DNA of 9,414 nt from an uncultured Ruminococcus sp. (lineage in GTDB: Bacteria; Bacillota; Clostridia; Oscillospirales; Acutalibacteraceae): the NCBI GenBank assembly GCA_902773165.1, contig CACYDO010000168.1, positions 1 through 9,414 on the forward strand, given 5' to 3'. Positions 1-7,238 of this stretch are shown in pieces. Position 1 is the first letter of the stretch; each line of letters starts with the position of its first letter. Under the pieces are notes generated by a model, which saw only the letters and a program-made list of their open reading frames with translations, was not told the origin of the DNA and searched no databases. A program made the translations under genes and the position numbers.

Positions 1-405
1 GTCTCACGATGGGAAACAGGAGTCTATCTGCCACCTGCAGATGCGATGCTGGCTTTGGGAGAACTTTTTAATGTTAGTGTTAATGAGATTCTTAGCGGGA
101 AGAGATTAGCCGATGCAGAATACAAAGAGGCAGCTGAAGAAAATCTGACGCAGGCAATCAAAACCAGCATCTTCTTATCGAAGGATAAAATAGAGTTCTT
201 TAAGAAAAAGTGGTTGAAAGAGCATATCGCCATTATGATATTCATCGGAATTTGTATCATGGCTATTCTTGTAATAGGTATTATAATTAAAAATGTTATA
301 CTGATTTCAATTACTCAGATGCTTATTGTCGTTGCACATGCATGGAGAAACAATACTATGATGGCATATGTTGAGCATCATGTCTATGATAGAACAGGAA
401 ATTGA
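1..405 (+). CDS. XRE-family HTH regulator with membrane-spanning C-terminal tail (5' truncated by window edge)
   Basis: Frame 1 is open from the first base to a TGA at 403-405, giving 134 codons; the true start lies left of the window. The first residues (VSRWETGVYLPPADAMLALG, then ELFNVSVNEILSGK) match the end of a Cro/C1-type helix-turn-helix domain. VSRWETG is the recognition helix, and the LF-NVSV-E-LSG end is typical of XRE regulators in Clostridia. A charged, probably helical linker follows (about residues 37-75). Next come two hydrophobic stretches (about 76-97 and 99-113), so the protein is probably anchored in the membrane, and a short tail ends in YDRTGN. The DNA target and signal cannot be read from the sequence. 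GC is about 37% by hand count, lower than the genes to its right, which fits a mobile or recently acquired gene but may partly reflect the AT-rich membrane codons. The ATG at 46 lies inside the HTH domain and is not the real start. Confidence 0.85.
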   Translation, partial: VSRWETGVYLPPADAMLALGELFNVSVNEILSGKRLADAEYKEAAEENLTQAIKTSIFLSKDKIEFFKKKWLKEHIAIMIFIGICIMAILVIGIIIKNVILISITQMLIVVAHAWRNNTMMAYVEHHVYDRTGN

Positions 406-451
406 CATACCAAGGCTCCTCAACCGCCGACACTATGCCGCTGTTGAGGTT

Positions 452-685
452 CTTCTGATCGATCTGTACTGCGGCGCAGGTACGATCGGTCTGTCGATGG
501 CAAAAAATGCGAAAAAGCTTATCGACGTTGAGATAATTTCCCAGGCAATTGAAAATGCCATGCTCAACGACATTGACAACTCGGAATTTATTTGTGCTGA
601 CGCTTCGCAGGCGGCAACGCAGCTTGCCGAAAGAGGAACGGCACATGTTGAGACGGTTGTTCAGTTGTCCAAAAAGAATACATAA
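452..685 (+). pseudogene. rlmD: Remnant of a 23S rRNA (uracil-5-)-methyltransferase, RlmD/RumA type, with internal deletion
   Basis: An open frame of 77 codons ending at TAA 683-685 carries two separate conserved pieces of the TrmA/RlmD family. The first is the SAM-binding motif IDLYCGAGTIGLSMA (458-502), followed by the family-like VEII-QAIENA and FICADASQAATQLAERG. The second is the extreme C-terminal motif HVETVVQLSKK (644-676). In intact enzymes of about 450 residues roughly 80 residues separate these pieces, including the DPPRKGC and VSCDP regions with the catalytic cysteine. Here they are joined directly at about 638. A smaller gap seems present after AIENA. The whole N-terminal part (TRAM and the first methyltransferase half) is missing as well. 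The product cannot be an active methyltransferase. The frame is open upstream to an ATG at 368, but those extra codons overlap the regulator gene and show no family resemblance. It is most likely a scar of deletion or of a mobile element once inserted in rlmD. Confidence 0.85.
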
Positions 686-696
686 TAACGAATAAT

Positions 697-734
697 AACC
701 GCATGCCGGCGTTGACAATCGCTGACATGCGGTT
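697..734. terminator. Bidirectional hairpin terminator between dnaE and the rlmD remnant
   Basis: A perfect 9-bp inverted repeat (AACCGCATG at 697-705, CATGCGGTT at 726-734) encloses a 20-base loop that can form a small inner stem (GCG/CGC). The AT-rich flanks (AATAAT on the left; ATTATTA on the right after a TC bulge) could extend the stem. Read on the minus strand, the hairpin begins 17 bases after the dnaE stop and is followed by ATTATTCGTTATTATG, an interrupted U-rich tail. On the plus strand it is followed by TCATTATTATATT. Its place between two convergent genes supports use in both directions. The U tracts are not clean, so efficiency is uncertain. Confidence 0.7.
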
Positions 735-751
735 TCATTATTATATTCTGT

Positions 752-3700
752 TTACTGAGCGGCTTTCTCTTTTTTTACTATAACGGCGCTTTCGCCAAGA
801 ACACGCTTCATCTCGTTTATCATAACATCGTTAATATCAGTTCCGCTGCTCAACGGAAGATGTTCGTAACGCCGTTCATCTGCATAATATAACGAAACTG
901 GGCTTCTTCCGTCAAAAACGGCAAGAAGCTTTTTTGCGTAGGTGCATTCCTTGCTTTTTTCCGACGGCAGCTTGATATAGAGCCGATATGCACCGGGAGA
1001 TACCCTGATATCAGCCGCCGCACTTCTGTTTTGTGCAGCGGAATGGTCTGCATATGTTGGCTTCGATTTTTCGTTGTAAATCCCTTTTTTGGCATTCTCC
1101 GACACCTTCTGAATACGTGCTGCGGAAAGCTTCGGGGCGTCGTCGTTTTCACTGTTCAGATAAGCGAATATTTCAAGAACAGCTCCCTCGTTAAGTATTG
1201 TGCCGTATTGAGCAAATACCTTCGGATAGACGATCATTTCTATACCGCCTGTAAGATCTTCAACCTGTACGTAAGCCATCATGTCGTTTTTTTTCGTTGT
1301 GTGAATACGTATTTTATCAACGAAAACAACAACGCGTACTCCCCCACCGAATCTTGCAGGTTCGTTAAGTATATCGGAAACACAGTCGGGCTTCGCTGAA
1401 TTTATATACGGAATGAATTCGTCAAGCGGATTTCCCGACAAAAACAGCCCTGTTACCTCACGTTCCATATGAAGCATTTCCTGCTTGCTTATTTCCGGCA
1501 CGTCCGGCATTGGATATTCCGTGCTTTTTTCAGGCTCAGAGTCTGCACCAAACAAAGAAAGCTGCCCTTCGCCGCTGCGCTTGCGGTCTGCCTCAGCGCC
1601 TTCTATTATTATCTTAGCAGTCATCAGCATTTGTCTGCGGTTAGCGCCGAGGTTGTCGAGCGCACCCGATTTTATCAGACTGTCAATAGCGTGTGAGTTA
1701 AGCTTTTTTCCTGCCATACGTGAACAGAAGCTCTGAAAGCTGCGGAAATCTCCGTATTTGTTTCTCTCGTTTACGATCTCGTTTGTAAGCGCGGAACCGA
1801 GATTTTTTATCGCCATAAGTCCGAAATAAACATCTTTGCCGCGCACAGTGAATCCGTAATCACTGTGATTTACGTGAGGTGGATATATCTTTATTCCCAG
1901 TCTGCCGCACTCGTTGATATACGGCGCAAGATTACCGTGATCGTCAAGCAGACTTGTCATCAATGCAGACATATAATGGCGCGGATAGTGGTATTTATAC
2001 CACGCTGTAAGGTACGTGACCTTGGCGTATGCCGCTGCGTGAGATTTATTGAATGCGTATGACGCAAAGCTTTCCATCTGTGCGAAAATACGCTCTGCTG
2101 TTTGTTCGCTAACGCCGCGGCGGACACAGCCGTCCAGAATGACATTGCCGTCGCTATCCGTTTCACCGAAAATAAAACGTCTGCGTTCGCGCTCCATCTC
2201 GTCCTTATGTTTTTTCGCCATCGCGCGCCGCACAACGTCCGCCTGCCCGAAGGAATATCCCGCAAGCTCGCGGAAAATACGCATTACCTGCTCCTGATAT
2301 ACAATACAGCCGTAGGTAACGTCTAGTATCGGCTTCAGGCTTGGGTGAAGATAGCGTATAGCGCTCGGGTCGTGCATATTTCGTGCGAATTCGTCGATAG
2401 AATCCATAGGACCGGGGCGAAAAAGTGAGATCACGGCAATGATATCCTCCATTCTCTCAGGTCTTACCTTTGAGAGCGCATTCTTCATGCCGCCCGACTC
2501 AAACTGAAACACACCATCGGTATATCCCTGCGACATCATCGCGTAAACGTTTTTGTCGTTATAGTCGATTGTATCCTCCGAAAAATCGGGGTGATCCTCT
2601 TTGATTTTTCGCTGTGCGTCATTTAATACTGTCAGGTTTCTCAGTCCGAGAAAATCTATTTTTAAAAGACCAAGCTCTTCAAGCCGCGTCATCGTGTACT
2701 GAGTAACGATAGTATCGTCATTGCGGGCTAAGGGAACGTAGGTATCGACCGGGTCGCGCGTTACAACAACGCCTGCGGCATGAGTCATGGTATTTCGCGG
2801 CATGCCCTCGACCTTGCGTGCAATATCTATCATCTGCTTTATCTCGTGATCTGTGTCGTAAAGCTGACGAAGCGGCTTCGAAATACTCAGTGCTCTTTCA
2901 ATCGTCATGTCGGGCGCGGACGGTATCTGCTTATTCACCCTGTCCACCGTGGAAAGAGGAACGCCTAAAGCTCTTCCTACGTCGCGCACAGAACCTTTTG
3001 CAGCCATCGTACCGAAAGCGACGATCTGCGCAACGTGATCTGCGCCGTATTTTCTGCGAACGTAGTCTATGACCTCCTGTCTGCGCCGCACACAGAAATC
3101 TATATCGAAATCGGGCATACTGACGCGCTCGGGATTCAGAAAACGCTCAAAGATCAGATCGTACTGGATAGGATCGACATTTGTAATTCCGATGCAGTAA
3201 GCGGCAAGACTTCCTGCGCCCGATCCTCTTCCCGGGCCTACGGGAATATCCTGCGAACGCGCATACTCGATAAAATCGCTGACGATCAGAAAATAGTCCA
3301 CGAATCCCATGCTTGAAATAACGCCGATCTCATATTCGAGACGATCTTTAACAGCCTTATCGGGAGAACCGCCGTAGCGCCGGTTCAGCCCTTCATAGCA
3401 TTTGCGGCGAAAATACTGATCGTGATCCTCATTTCCCGGGATATCAAAGCGCGGAAGAATAGTTTTCCTCTTTTCAAAGACTACGCTGCACCTATCGGCT
3501 ATTTTCTGAGTATTTTCTATAGCTTCGGGTACTTGCCCAAACAGCGCCCTCATCTCGTCCTCGGTCTTTATATAAAATTCCTGCGACGGAAACTTCATTC
3601 TTCCCTCATCATATACGTTGGAAGCTGTCTGTATGCACAGAAGGATATCATGCATATCAGCGTCTTCGCGGTCGATATAGTGGCAGTCGTTAGTTGCAGC

Positions 3701-4300
3701 CAAAGGGATATTCAGCTTCTGCGACATCTCTATCAGAGCTTTATTGATATTTTTCTGCTCGGCAATACCGTGATCCTGCAATTCAAGATAAAAATTTCCG
3801 CTGCCAAAAAGATCATTATAATATTGCGCCTTCTCATAGGCAGCTTCCGTTTCGTTTTCGGAAATGAGCCGCGGTATTTCTCCTGCCATGCATGCAGAAA
3901 GGCAAATAAGACCCTCGTGATATTTTTCAAGAAGCTCGTTGTCGATACGCGGCTTTCTGTAAAAGCCGTCTACCCACGCGCATGAGATCATTTTTGCAAG
4001 ATTTCTGTACCCCGTCATATTTTCGCAGAGCAAAATAAGGTGATAAGGCTTGCTGTCGAAAGCATTATCTTTATCGTAAAGCGTTCTGTTCGCAACGTAT
4101 GCCTCGCAGCCGATTATAGGCTTTATGCCCTGCGCAAGCGCTTCGTGGTAAAACTCTACCGCTGCAAACATATTTCCATGATCTGTCACAGCAACAGCCG
4201 TCTGCCCCTTTTTCTTGACGGAGCTTACCATTTCTTTAAGGCGGCATGCACCGTCAAGCAGACTGTATTCGCTGTGAAGATGTAAATGAACGAAAGACAT
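752..4300 (-). CDS. dnaE: DNA polymerase III subunit alpha
   Basis: This 1182-residue protein is a full-length C-family replicative polymerase. Domains in order: an N-terminal PHP domain (about 4-270) starting HLHLHSEYSLLDG; the catalytic core (about 280-560) with GPGRGSGAGS at 355-364 and the metal-binding aspartates D399 and D401 (PDFDIDF) and D549 (KIDFLGL); fingers; a helix-hairpin-helix region (about 820-890); and an OB fold (about 985-1065). The PHP metal ligands look complete (H7, H9, D16, H41, E66, H87, C137, D205, H207), unlike the decayed E. coli domain, so proofreading by this domain is possible. QLSLF at 913-917 matches the consensus beta-clamp binding motif. ATG at 4298-4300 is chosen because TCGGAGGATCAATT lies directly before it and the PHP motif starts at residue 5. 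The start is 21 bases after the uvrA stop, implying one operon. Many Clostridia also carry PolC, so this enzyme's share of replication cannot be told from here. Confidence 0.98.
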   Translation of the reverse strand: MSFVHLHLHSEYSLLDGACRLKEMVSSVKKKGQTAVAVTDHGNMFAAVEFYHEALAQGIKPIIGCEAYVANRTLYDKDNAFDSKPYHLILLCENMTGYRNLAKMISCAWVDGFYRKPRIDNELLEKYHEGLICLSACMAGEIPRLISENETEAAYEKAQYYNDLFGSGNFYLELQDHGIAEQKNINKALIEMSQKLNIPLAATNDCHYIDREDADMHDILLCIQTASNVYDEGRMKFPSQEFYIKTEDEMRALFGQVPEAIENTQKIADRCSVVFEKRKTILPRFDIPGNEDHDQYFRRKCYEGLNRRYGGSPDKAVKDRLEYEIGVISSMGFVDYFLIVSDFIEYARSQDIPVGPGRGSGAGSLAAYCIGITNVDPIQYDLIFERFLNPERVSMPDFDIDFCVRRRQEVIDYVRRKYGADHVAQIVAFGTMAAKGSVRDVGRALGVPLSTVDRVNKQIPSAPDMTIERALSISKPLRQLYDTDHEIKQMIDIARKVEGMPRNTMTHAAGVVVTRDPVDTYVPLARNDDTIVTQYTMTRLEELGLLKIDFLGLRNLTVLNDAQRKIKEDHPDFSEDTIDYNDKNVYAMMSQGYTDGVFQFESGGMKNALSKVRPERMEDIIAVISLFRPGPMDSIDEFARNMHDPSAIRYLHPSLKPILDVTYGCIVYQEQVMRIFRELAGYSFGQADVVRRAMAKKHKDEMERERRRFIFGETDSDGNVILDGCVRRGVSEQTAERIFAQMESFASYAFNKSHAAAYAKVTYLTAWYKYHYPRHYMSALMTSLLDDHGNLAPYINECGRLGIKIYPPHVNHSDYGFTVRGKDVYFGLMAIKNLGSALTNEIVNERNKYGDFRSFQSFCSRMAGKKLNSHAIDSLIKSGALDNLGANRRQMLMTAKIIIEGAEADRKRSGEGQLSLFGADSEPEKSTEYPMPDVPEISKQEMLHMEREVTGLFLSGNPLDEFIPYINSAKPDCVSDILNEPARFGGGVRVVVFVDKIRIHTTKKNDMMAYVQVEDLTGGIEMIVYPKVFAQYGTILNEGAVLEIFAYLNSENDDAPKLSAARIQKVSENAKKGIYNEKSKPTYADHSAAQNRSAAADIRVSPGAYRLYIKLPSEKSKECTYAKKLLAVFDGRSPVSLYYADERRYEHLPLSSGTDINDVMINEMKRVLGESAVIVKKEKAAQ

Positions 4301-4306
4301 AATTGA

Positions 4307-4312
4307 TCCTCC
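4307..4312 (-). promoter_or_regulatory. Ribosome binding site of dnaE
   Basis: GGAGGA on the minus strand lies 6 bases before the dnaE ATG, inside the 21-base uvrA-dnaE gap. This is a near-perfect Shine-Dalgarno match. It fixes the dnaE start and shows independent translation initiation within a shared transcript. Confidence 0.85.
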
Positions 4313-4321
4313 GATATAATT

Positions 4322-7159
4322 TTACAGCTCGTCCGACACTTCAAAAATCTTTTTAAGATATTGCCCCGTATAGGAACGTTCGCACTGTGCGACCTGCTCG
4401 GGAGTTCCCGTTACAACGATCGTACCGCCGCCGCTGCCGCCTTCGGGTCCAAGGTCTATAATATGGTCGGCAGTTTTAATGAAATCCATATTATGCTCAA
4501 TTGTCACAACGGTGTTGCCGCTGTCAACAAGCCTTTGCAAAACGTCGATAAGAACATGAACATCGGCAATATGAAGACCAGTCGTCGGCTCGTCGAGGAT
4601 ATAGATCGTTTTTCCGGTTGAACGTTTGGAAAGCTCCGTTGCAAGCTTTACGCGCTGCGCTTCACCGCCCGAAAGCGTTGTTGCAGGCTGACCGAGCTTG
4701 ATATATCCAAGACCGACCTGCTGGAGCGTACTTATTTTGCGATATATCTTGGGGATATTTTTGAAGAATTCCATTGCTTCTTCCACTGTCATTTCGAGAA
4801 CGTCGTAAATGCTTTTCCCCTTATACTTTACCTCCAATGTTTCATGGTTATAACGTTTGCCCTTGCAAACCTCGCAGGGAACGTAAACATCGGGGAGAAA
4901 ATGCATTTCTATCTTCAGAATGCCGTCGCCCTCGCAAGACTCGCAGCGTCCTCCTCGGACATTGAAGGAAAACCTTCCTGAATTATATCCGCGTATTTTT
5001 GCGTCGTTCGTAGAGGCGAAAAGCTCTCTTATATCAGTAAATACGCCCGTATACGTTGCAGGATTAGACCTCGGCGTTCTGCCTATCGGCGATTGGTCAA
5101 TATTTATTACCTTATCGAGGTACTGCGTTCCTTCTATCCTGGTATGCTTTCCGGCACGTGTTTTTGCGCGGTTAAGCTCGCGTGCAAGATGATTATAAAG
5201 TATCTCGTTTATTAAAGACGATTTCCCCGAACCCGAAACGCCTGTTACACAGACAAATGTTCCGAGAGGAATACTGACGTCAACATTTTTCAGGTTATTT
5301 TCACATGCACCGATAACAGTCAGGAAATTTCCGCTGCCTTCACGGCGCGTTTCAGGAACAGGAACGAACCGCTGCCTTGAAAGGTACTGCCCTGTGACAG
5401 ACCTTTTGCATTTCATTATCTTATTGACGTTTCCTGCACAGACAAGCTCGCCGCCATGTACGCCTGCGCCGGGGCCTATGTCTACAATGTAATCCGCGGC
5501 AAACATAGTTTCCTCGTCATGCTCAACTACGATGACAGTATTGCCAAGATCTCTTAAATGCTTCAGCGTGCCGATAAGCTTTTCATTGTCACTCTGGTGC
5601 AGACCAATACTCGGCTCGTCCAGAATATAAAGCACTCCCATCAGCGAAGAGCCTATCTGCGTTGCAAGACGGATACGCTGGCTTTCTCCGCCCGAAAGTG
5701 TTCCCGAGGAACGGGAAAGCGTAAGGTAGCTAAGCCCCACACTGCGCAGAAAATCAAGGCGCGAGCGGATTTCCTTTACGATAAGCTCACTGATTTTTTG
5801 ATCTCTCTGTGAAAGCTCCAGCTTATCGAGGAAATCAATAGCCTCAACAATGGAGAAATCGCAGAATTCGCTTATATTCAGCCCTCCTACCGTAACGGAA
5901 AGAGTTTCCTTAGAGAGCCTTCTGCCTGAGCATTCGTCGCAGGGAATGGCGCTCATGAACGATTCTATTTCCTCTTTTATCCAGGCGCTTTTAGTTTCAC
6001 GGAAACGGCGCTCGAGGTTATTGATTATTCCTTCAAAAGGCGTTTCATAAGTTCCCTTGCCGTACTCACTCCTGCGAACTATTTTTAGTCTTTCGCCGTC
6101 TGTTCCGTATAGTATCTTATGCATGATATCCTTTGGGAGATCTCCGACGGGCGTATCGAGTGAGAAACCGTATTTTTCGGCAAGCGCCTCCATATACATC
6201 GCGGCGATCGTGGAGCCTTCCATCGCCCAGCCCGAAGCCTTTATGCCGCCCTGGCGGATAGATTTTCTGTCATCTGGAACAACAAGACCCTCGTCGATCT
6301 TCATGAACACGCCAAGACCTGTACATTTGCGGCACGCACCTGCCGGGTTATTGAACGAAAACATTCTCGGGGAAAGCTCGTCCATACTGCCGCCGTGTAT
6401 CGGGCAGGCGTATTTCTGTGAAAAAATATGATCCTCTCCGTCAATTTCGCTGATAACAATTATCCCGTCTGAAAGAGATGACGCTGTTTCAATCGAATCA
6501 GCAAGGCGGCTGCGGATAGATTTCTTTATAACAAGCCTGTCAATAACGATATCTATATTGTGCTTTTTATTCTTTTCAAGCTTTATTTCCTCGTCAAGCG
6601 TATACGTTTCGCCGTCTGCACGAACTCTCGTGTAGCCGTCCTTACGGGCTTTTTCAAGAATTTTTGCATGCTCGCCCTTTTTTGCTCTCACAACCGGTGC
6701 AAGAACGAGTATTTTTGTGCCCTCATTCATTTCAAGCACCTGATCTACTATCTGATCTACGCTTTGCTGCTCAATTGTACGTCCGCAAACGGGGCAATGT
6801 GGAATACCTATTCTTGCATATAAAAGTCTGAGGTAATCATATATCTCCGTAACAGTACCTACGGTTGAACGAGGATTCTGTGACGTTGTTTTCTGATCTA
6901 TGGAGATTGCCGGAGAAAGTCCGTCAATACTGTCAACATCGGGTTTATCTACCTGACCGAGAAACATTCTCGCATAAGATGAAAGCGATTCAACGTAACG
7001 GCGGCGACCCTCGGCATATATGGTATCAAATGCAAGAGATGATTTTCCGGAGCCTGAAAGACCTGTGATAACTACAAGCTTATCCCTCGGGATAGTGACG
7101 TCTATATTTTTTAAGTTGTGCTCTCGGGCACCTTTAACAATTATATTCTTTTCGGACAA
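4322..7159 (-). CDS. uvrA: Excinuclease ABC subunit A (UvrA)
   Basis: UvrA is the ATP-dependent damage sensor of nucleotide excision repair; it loads UvrB on DNA. From the TTG at 7159 the protein has 945 residues, the usual family length. It carries two ABC ATPase modules: Walker A motifs GLSGSGKS (33-40) and GVSGSGKS (640-647), ABC signatures LSGGE (488-492 and 829-833), and ILDEP Walker B segments after each signature. The first zinc module is C252-x2-H255 ... C276-x2-C279, with histidine where many relatives have cysteine. The second is an ordinary C739-x2-C742 ... C762-x2-C765. The start is debatable. TTG 7159 gives the canonical beginning (SEKNIIVKGAREHNLKN) and has AGGTG five bases upstream. 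A GTG at 7198 would add 13 residues unlike the family; it follows GGAGGAG, but both lie in a strong hairpin. Translation from 7198 is not excluded. Confidence 0.97.
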   Translation of the reverse strand: MSEKNIIVKGAREHNLKNIDVTIPRDKLVVITGLSGSGKSSLAFDTIYAEGRRRYVESLSSYARMFLGQVDKPDVDSIDGLSPAISIDQKTTSQNPRSTVGTVTEIYDYLRLLYARIGIPHCPVCGRTIEQQSVDQIVDQVLEMNEGTKILVLAPVVRAKKGEHAKILEKARKDGYTRVRADGETYTLDEEIKLEKNKKHNIDIVIDRLVIKKSIRSRLADSIETASSLSDGIIVISEIDGEDHIFSQKYACPIHGGSMDELSPRMFSFNNPAGACRKCTGLGVFMKIDEGLVVPDDRKSIRQGGIKASGWAMEGSTIAAMYMEALAEKYGFSLDTPVGDLPKDIMHKILYGTDGERLKIVRRSEYGKGTYETPFEGIINNLERRFRETKSAWIKEEIESFMSAIPCDECSGRRLSKETLSVTVGGLNISEFCDFSIVEAIDFLDKLELSQRDQKISELIVKEIRSRLDFLRSVGLSYLTLSRSSGTLSGGESQRIRLATQIGSSLMGVLYILDEPSIGLHQSDNEKLIGTLKHLRDLGNTVIVVEHDEETMFAADYIVDIGPGAGVHGGELVCAGNVNKIMKCKRSVTGQYLSRQRFVPVPETRREGSGNFLTVIGACENNLKNVDVSIPLGTFVCVTGVSGSGKSSLINEILYNHLARELNRAKTRAGKHTRIEGTQYLDKVINIDQSPIGRTPRSNPATYTGVFTDIRELFASTNDAKIRGYNSGRFSFNVRGGRCESCEGDGILKIEMHFLPDVYVPCEVCKGKRYNHETLEVKYKGKSIYDVLEMTVEEAMEFFKNIPKIYRKISTLQQVGLGYIKLGQPATTLSGGEAQRVKLATELSKRSTGKTIYILDEPTTGLHIADVHVLIDVLQRLVDSGNTVVTIEHNMDFIKTADHIIDLGPEGGSGGGTIVVTGTPEQVAQCERSYTGQYLKKIFEVSDEL

Positions 7160-7164
7160 TAATG

Positions 7165-7169
7165 CACCT
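7165..7169 (-). promoter_or_regulatory. Ribosome binding site supporting the TTG start of uvrA
   Basis: AGGTG on the minus strand ends five bases before the TTG at 7159. It matches the 3' half of the AGGAGGTG consensus, for which this spacing is right. It competes with the GGAGGAG at 7207-7213, which sits eight bases before a GTG at 7198 but is folded into the hairpin. Confidence 0.5.
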
Positions 7170-7191
7170 GCTCTCTTTTTCGTATACAAAT

Positions 7192-7222
7192 ACTGCACCC
7201 GAAGAACTCCTCCGGATGCAGT
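7192..7222 (-). terminator. Strong hairpin after ftsH: intrinsic terminator or attenuator overlapping the uvrA leader
   Basis: On the minus strand ACTGCATCCGGAG, loop GAGTT, CTTCGGGTGCAGT form an unbroken 13-bp stem with two G-U pairs and a 5-base loop. It starts 16 bases after the ftsH stop codon, with an AT-rich stretch before it. The downstream tail ATTTGTATAC is only moderately U-rich, so termination may be partial, allowing some read-through into uvrA-dnaE. The hairpin also contains a Shine-Dalgarno-like GGAGGAG and a GTG that could start uvrA. Confidence 0.65.
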
Positions 7223-7238
7223 TAATTATTATTCGTTG

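Noticed and set aside
46..405. ATG at 46 as a gene start for a 119-residue protein
   Set aside because: The frame is open to base 1 and the 15 codons before the ATG continue the HTH domain without a break, so the start lies outside the window.
418..458. Possible terminator of the XRE gene (CCTCAAC/GTTGAGG, then TTCTTCTG)
   Set aside because: The stem is only 7 bp with an 18-base loop, and the tail is not a real U tract. It is kept only as an observation near the rlmD junction.
3422..3985. 187-codon open frame on the plus strand
   Set aside because: It lies wholly antisense to the conserved DnaE PHP region. The translation resembles no family I know, and no ribosome site stands before it. 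It is a shadow of the coding strand.
4314..4320. ATATAAT on the plus strand between uvrA and dnaE as a promoter element
   Set aside because: It points away from both genes, has no gene to serve on the plus strand, and overlaps the gap that holds the dnaE ribosome site.
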